Below are positions 32,187 through 36,474 of a stretch of DNA of 36,474 nucleotides, piece by piece. A program made the translations under genes and the position numbers. The stretch is from the NCBI RefSeq assembly GCF_003665155.1, contig NZ_RCFQ01000029.1, positions 1-36,474 on the forward strand. The letters run 5' to 3'. The notes beneath the pieces were generated by a model. That model searched no databases, was not told the origin of the DNA, and saw only the letters and a program-made list of their open reading frames with translations. This DNA comes from Mariprofundus sp. EBB-1 (GTDB lineage: Bacteria > Pseudomonadota > Zetaproteobacteria > Mariprofundales > Mariprofundaceae). Within the stretch, counting starts at the first letter, position 1. Each line of letters begins with the position of its first letter.

Positions 32187-33623
32187 ATGAATACAAATTC
32201 TGAAATGAAACCTGTTAATCAGGTGTCACTTAAACAATTGGCAAATCGCAACTTTATATTGTCATTACTTCTTTTTGTCATGTTGATAGGCATTGTCTTT
32301 TTTGCATCAATCAGGGACAACACAAGCATGGGGGCTTTGTTGGACGTGTATGATGATCAATTCCGCGTCGGGCAGTTCAAAGGCTCTATTTCGGATGTGA
32401 TGGTTCCAATCAATGACTTTACCATGGTTCCGAACGTAAAAAACTTTGCCAAGATAAAAACATCCATTCAGGTGTTTGATGATCGATATAAAAACATTAA
32501 AACGATTGCCAGTCTTACAGATAAGAATCTTCAATCCATTGATCAGATGAATATGATGATGACAGAAGTACTAAGTATTGCGAAGGATGTTGCCGAGGAA
32601 AAAATCCCACTTAGTCAGGCATCTCAAGTTGCTATGATTGCGCAAAACCTTGTTCTTTCTGCCCAATCAAAGTTGGATGTCATTATCAAATCAATGGAAA
32701 TTGGTTTAGCACAAAAAAAGATAGAACGTGAAAAACAGGCAACCATGCAGCTGTATATTTTGCTTGGTTTTATTGTGCTGATTATTCTGTTACTGGAATT
32801 TCTTAACAGAAAACTATTGGCACATGCACAAGTTGTTTCTAAAGCTTCAAGCAATGTTGTGGAGAGTGCTGGAGATATTGTTGAAGCCAATCGCGTGCAG
32901 GCAAGTATCACAGAGCAACAGTCCAAGTTTATGGATAAAGTCATTAAAGGACTTGAATTTATCACCATTTCAGGGTCAAAAATTCCTATAGCAACGACTA
33001 AACTGGAAAAAAACTCTTCTGTCATATCTTCATTTGCAAGGGGTGGCGTGAAAGAAATTAATGAGGCACTTACTGTCATTAATCAGGTGCGTGGAAGCGT
33101 TTCAACGATGACTGCCAATAGTGAACATATCAGTGACAAAGCCAATCAGGTACTTCAATCCATTGAGCAGATTCAGGACGTAGCAGACGAGGCCAATTTA
33201 CTTGCCTTAAATGCATCAATCGATGGCGGATCATCTATGACACATGATGTGCAGCGCATGGCTGAACAGATTCGTGGTTACGCAAATGAGATCCGTGCTT
33301 CAATAGAAGGCGTTACCAGTGCATCAGGAAGTGTTGAGAAAACAACAACTGAAAGCATTACGATTCTCGATAAGAATGTAGAGGTCATTAAGAGCACATC
33401 AGATATGTTAAATAGAATTGAAACCTTGTCTGCAACCAATGGACAATCCTCTGCAGTGATCGTGAAGGCAATTCAACTTCAAAATGAACGCAATAAGAAA
33501 ATTTTGCATGTGTTGAAACATATATCACAGCTGTTGCATAGCTCAGATGATAAATTACAGGCTTACCATGAAGCATCGTCACGTTTGACTGAAGCTTCAG
33601 AAAGCCTGAAAAATATGAGCTAA
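32187..33623 (+). CDS. Methyl-accepting-like transducer with degenerate signalling tip
   Basis: This 478-aa protein has transducer topology: a short cytoplasmic start, TM1 (23-42), a periplasmic or outside domain of about 145 residues, TM2 (188-204) and a long helical cytoplasmic coiled coil. The tip keeps ANLLALNAS (336-344) but then diverges. The conserved EAARAGE-x-GRG block is replaced by DGGSSMTHD, about two residues shorter, and the conserved Glu/Arg contacts are absent. No clear HAMP domain follows TM2. It may be a CheA-coupled receptor that signals differently. The ATG at 32187 follows GGAGGA almost without spacing. No cheR or cheB is nearby. Confidence 0.85.
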   Translation: MNTNSEMKPVNQVSLKQLANRNFILSLLLFVMLIGIVFFASIRDNTSMGALLDVYDDQFRVGQFKGSISDVMVPINDFTMVPNVKNFAKIKTSIQVFDDRYKNIKTIASLTDKNLQSIDQMNMMMTEVLSIAKDVAEEKIPLSQASQVAMIAQNLVLSAQSKLDVIIKSMEIGLAQKKIEREKQATMQLYILLGFIVLIILLLEFLNRKLLAHAQVVSKASSNVVESAGDIVEANRVQASITEQQSKFMDKVIKGLEFITISGSKIPIATTKLEKNSSVISSFARGGVKEINEALTVINQVRGSVSTMTANSEHISDKANQVLQSIEQIQDVADEANLLALNASIDGGSSMTHDVQRMAEQIRGYANEIRASIEGVTSASGSVEKTTTESITILDKNVEVIKSTSDMLNRIETLSATNGQSSAVIVKAIQLQNERNKKILHVLKHISQLLHSSDDKLQAYHEASSRLTEASESLKNMS

Positions 33624-33633
33624 TCACTGATTG

Positions 33634-36126
33634 ATGAGCAAATTTGATATGAGCGGCTTTCTGGCCGGTTTTTTTGATGAAGCGAGAGGGCGTTTACTAA
33701 CGATTCATCAAAAAATTCTATTGCTTGAAGGGGGCAATCTGGATGAGGCTGGTTTAATCCAGCTGCGCAGAAATGTACATACAATCAAAGGTTCGGCGCA
33801 AATGTTGGGTGTTCAGGATATCGCAGATCTGTGTCATCTTTTCGAAGATGCATTGGAACTTATTTCTATTGATGCGCATATTGATGCCTTACCGCTGATT
33901 CAATTTCTATTGGATTTGCTCGATGCATTACAATCCAGAATAGAATATCAGGATGCTGAGGTTCGTCTGGACATCTCATTGAAACAGATACGCTTTGCAC
34001 AAATAAAACAAGAGTTAAATAAATATCCGGACGCAATAAAAACGACCACCAAATCCAATCACGAACTGAAAGCGGAAGACGTAAATCATCAAGTGGAAGC
34101 AAAGCAAGTTGAGAAGGATGCGCTTTCAAATACTGTTGAACAGACCACATTAGGTGAGAAGTTACCGAAAAAGAGGCGTCGAAAAAAGAAAACAAAAGTT
34201 GCTCAGAATCTTATTGCTGCGGTGATGGGAAGCATTGAAGTCTCGCTTGATAATAAAAGTGATGTTGGCGCGTCGGAGCCCGATACGTCGGCTGAACCGG
34301 TATCAGAGATAGTTGAACCGGATACGCAAATAGAAGACGTGCCAGTTCTGAAATTCCGTACTGATGAAGCTACTTTTAAGGCGAGTAGCACATCCAGTGA
34401 AACAGTAAGCAATTTCCTGCGTGTTGACCGTGGGCGACTGAATCAGCTATCGAATCAAATCCTGGAGTTGGCATCTATTCGTTACCGGGAGGATTCAATC
34501 GAATCACAGTTACAAAGTCTCGCCCGTGATTTTCGAAAAATGAAAGAAAAAAAGATGTCCAATGATGTTCACCCTTCAATATTGTTGGCTTCAATGCAAA
34601 CAGATATGGATCGTCATTTACGCCAACTTCAACAGCTAAGTGCTGCGTTATATCAACAGCAAAATAGCTCATCTTCCACATTGGATGGGGTGCGAGATCA
34701 AGTGTTAGGGCTAGTACTTAGTCCATTAAGTAGTGTGTTTTCAGTATTTCCACGCACTGTTCGCGATCTTTCTCTGCGCAGTGGGAAGTCCGTTAAATTA
34801 TTGATCATGGGTGATTCTATTGAAATGGATCAGATTGCAGCTGAATCACTGACTGAACCACTCATCCATTTAATGAATAATGCCATTGCTCATGGCATAG
34901 AAGACCCGGAAGAGCGGCTGCGTCGTGGCAAACCTGAAGATGGTCAGATCACCATATCTGCCAGGCAAGAGGGTAAAATTATCCATCTTGATGTTACTGA
35001 TGATGGCAATGGAATGGATGTAGATATCATCAGGGAAAAAGCAGTTGCCCAAAAAATCATCAACCAATCAGAAGCTGATGATATGGATGAGTCTGAATTG
35101 ATTGAGCTTATTTTTCACCCTGGTTTTACAACATTTGAATCAGTCAGTGAACTTGCTGGCCGTGGTATGGGCATGTCCATTGTCCTCGATGTGATGCGTG
35201 AATTAACCGGTAATATTCATATTCATAGTCAAAAAGGGAAGGGGACTCGCTTTAGCATGACATTCCCTGTAAGTCTGACTGTTCAAACAGCCAAGCTTTT
35301 CCGAATAGGTAGCCAGCGTTTTGCGATGATTGCCAATTTAGTAGTTCAGGCAATGCCCTTAAAAGGCCAGAAGATTAAAACGGGATCAGGACTATTTAGT
35401 AAAGGATATATTACATTTGAAGAACACCGTGTTCCTGTTATTGATCTGCGCGATGCCTTAGGTGGTAACAAAACTGTAGAAGTAGCCGATGAAGCTCAGA
35501 TTCTAGTTGTAGAACATTTAGAAGGTTATCTGGCGATCGTTGTTGATGAAGTGTTGGCAGTTGCTGAAATCATGATTCGTGAAGTAGATCCATATTTAAA
35601 ACATTATAAACCAGTTGGTCTGATCGGATGCACTATCCTGAATGACGGAACGGTGCATTTAATCATCGAGCCGATTGGCCTAAGAGAGATGTGGCGCACT
35701 GCTCCGGATGTCGGTGTGGTTCAAGAGAGCAACAACAATGACAAGCCTACATTCAATCAACATATTTTGCTTGTTGATGACTCCAGTGTCGCACTCAACA
35801 TTGAGAAAAAGATGTTTGAGAAGATGGGCTTTACGGTAGATACAGCGATGGGCGGGGCTGATGCCCTTGAGCAGGTTGCTCTAAATAATTATGATCTCAT
35901 AGTCACAGACCTTGAAATGCCTGATATTGATGGCATTTCAATCATCAAACAACTCCGCAGTGATGTAAAATATGAAACATTACCTATCATCATTATTGCA
36001 ACACGCGCAATAGAGGATGAACGTGAGCGTGCCACGAAAGCAGGTGCAAACGCATACCTTTCCAAACGTCAGCTTAAAGGTGGAGAAGCTGAATTATCAG
36101 CAGTCTTAGCTAACATTTTCGCGTAA
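33634..36126 (+). CDS. cheA: CheA-type histidine kinase with C-terminal receiver domain
   Basis: This 830-aa hybrid kinase has an Hpt domain (1-105) with the phospho-accepting His49 in HTIKGSA. A long linker contains a very basic KKRRRKKKTK patch. Dimerisation and ATPase domains follow, with N box NNAIAHGIEDP, DDGNGMD and GRGMGMS. Next are a CheW-like P5 domain (about 545-690) and a receiver domain (about 705-825) with the acidic pair VDDSS, acceptor Asp in LIVTDLEMPDIDG, and ATR. The single Hpt plus receiver layout resembles hybrid CheA proteins of gliding or twitching systems. The ATG at 33634 lacks a strong Shine-Dalgarno sequence. Confidence 0.93.
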   Translation: MSKFDMSGFLAGFFDEARGRLLTIHQKILLLEGGNLDEAGLIQLRRNVHTIKGSAQMLGVQDIADLCHLFEDALELISIDAHIDALPLIQFLLDLLDALQSRIEYQDAEVRLDISLKQIRFAQIKQELNKYPDAIKTTTKSNHELKAEDVNHQVEAKQVEKDALSNTVEQTTLGEKLPKKRRRKKKTKVAQNLIAAVMGSIEVSLDNKSDVGASEPDTSAEPVSEIVEPDTQIEDVPVLKFRTDEATFKASSTSSETVSNFLRVDRGRLNQLSNQILELASIRYREDSIESQLQSLARDFRKMKEKKMSNDVHPSILLASMQTDMDRHLRQLQQLSAALYQQQNSSSSTLDGVRDQVLGLVLSPLSSVFSVFPRTVRDLSLRSGKSVKLLIMGDSIEMDQIAAESLTEPLIHLMNNAIAHGIEDPEERLRRGKPEDGQITISARQEGKIIHLDVTDDGNGMDVDIIREKAVAQKIINQSEADDMDESELIELIFHPGFTTFESVSELAGRGMGMSIVLDVMRELTGNIHIHSQKGKGTRFSMTFPVSLTVQTAKLFRIGSQRFAMIANLVVQAMPLKGQKIKTGSGLFSKGYITFEEHRVPVIDLRDALGGNKTVEVADEAQILVVEHLEGYLAIVVDEVLAVAEIMIREVDPYLKHYKPVGLIGCTILNDGTVHLIIEPIGLREMWRTAPDVGVVQESNNNDKPTFNQHILLVDDSSVALNIEKKMFEKMGFTVDTAMGGADALEQVALNNYDLIVTDLEMPDIDGISIIKQLRSDVKYETLPIIIIATRAIEDERERATKAGANAYLSKRQLKGGEAELSAVLANIFA

Positions 36127-36225
36127 ATACGGTTCTTTTATCGAGCTGTTGCGTGGTGATTCAAGTCACATCGGCATCTTTTATACGGTCTCATACTTCG
36201 CATAAATCAACGTCAGGAGGCTGAT

Positions 36226-36342
36226 ATGGTTATTGAAATGAATGAACCAGAACTTATAGATGATATGCAGACCAAAGTAGAGATCATCGCAATTGTGGCA
36301 ATGGTCGTTGGTGTTTTGGGGTTTACAACCTCCATTTTTTAA
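36226..36342 (+). CDS. 38-residue single-helix membrane protein
   Basis: This very small gene has a perfect AGGAGG (36215-36220) five bases before the ATG. It encodes 38 aa: an acidic N-terminal half (MVIEMNEPELIDDMQTK) and a C-terminal transmembrane helix (VEIIAIVAMVVGVLGFTTSIF). Such tail-anchored mini-proteins often modulate a larger membrane complex. It lies 99 bp after the CheA-type gene on the same strand, so it may belong to the chemosensory unit or be separate. No family is recognised. Confidence 0.68.
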   Translation: MVIEMNEPELIDDMQTKVEIIAIVAMVVGVLGFTTSIF

Positions 36343-36445
36343 TCTGATAAGCTAATCACATGAACCAGTTTTTCGGGTGATTTTTGTATTTCTTGGACTA
36401 TTTCAGCGAATCAGTTATTACCATTTGCATTACTGATATAGGAAT

Positions 36446-36474
36446 ATGAAAACAACGAATAAATTGCTTGAGTC
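36446..36474 (+). CDS. Possible start of a truncated gene at the window edge
   Basis: An ATG after AGGAAT opens a frame (MKTTNKLLES) that runs off the end of the window. Only nine complete codons are visible, so neither the function nor the gene itself can be confirmed. Confidence 0.3.

Noticed and set aside
33189-33300. Frameshift in the transducer signalling tip
   Set aside because: No alternative frame restores the canonical sequence, and the original frame continues for another 130 or so sensible codons.
36354-36385. Weak terminator after the 38-residue membrane protein gene
   Set aside because: AATCAC and GTGATT can pair before a short T-run, but the loop is long and the stem only 6 bp, so support is too thin to list it.
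1-36474. CRISPR arrays, rRNA or tRNA genes, prophage
   Set aside because: No regularly spaced direct repeats, no rRNA or tRNA signatures and no phage structural genes were found by reading both strands.

Overview
The window is chromosomal DNA from a Gram-negative bacterium, most likely a proteobacterium. Support comes from an RhlE-type helicase, PriA, a RadA-CvpA-PurF gene order, TadA, lipoproteins with signal peptidase II boxes, and a CheA/CheW array next to a type IV pilus or type II secretion ATPase. It is not enteric-like: PurF is the propeptide-bearing, Fe-S-type enzyme. A zetaproteobacterial or deep gammaproteobacterial origin is only a guess. No rRNA, tRNA, CRISPR array, phage or full insertion sequence was seen.

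Layout. (1) 1-4135, plus strand: a gene-poor leader, then rhlE, a very small NuoE-like ferredoxin, a DUF971 protein, a YeeZ-like epimerase and a membrane-anchored SH3b protein. (2) 4137-11790, minus strand: priA, a WbpM/CapD-type sugar-nucleotide dehydratase, purF, cvpA and radA. (3) About 11800-18650: an accessory block of small lipoproteins, secreted proteins and a two-helix membrane protein, none with a recognised function. It also holds a ParE/Phd-type toxin-antitoxin pair and a 160-bp miniature transposable element. Three transcription units here begin with the same 18-bp palindrome. In two of them the palindrome lies exactly 21 bp upstream of a GATAAT box, the geometry of an activator-dependent promoter. 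A second short hairpin repeat also occurs three times. (4) 18650-28322: a TPR/Sel1 secreted protein, two peptide-type ABC ATPases translationally coupled to a YoaA/DinG helicase, and a sodium:alanine-type symporter. On the opposite strand lie tadA and two peptide-type permeases. No substrate-binding protein is present. (5) 28502-29312: two overlapping genes for small exported proteins, closed by a strong terminator. (6) 29479-36126: a chemosensory operon. It encodes a PilB/GspE-like ATPase fused to a response-regulator receiver domain, CheW, a transducer with an eroded signalling tip, and a CheA with its own receiver domain. A 38-residue membrane protein with a perfect Shine-Dalgarno sequence follows.

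How the genes fit together. Regions 1, 2 and 4 are mostly housekeeping. The most novel material is region 3, a candidate small regulon of surface proteins under one unknown DNA-binding regulator. In its repeat family a mobile element can be compared directly with an empty paralogous site. Region 6 is also notable. Fusing the motor ATPase to a receiver domain suggests that CheA phosphorylates the pilus or secretion motor directly, rather than acting through a separate response regulator.
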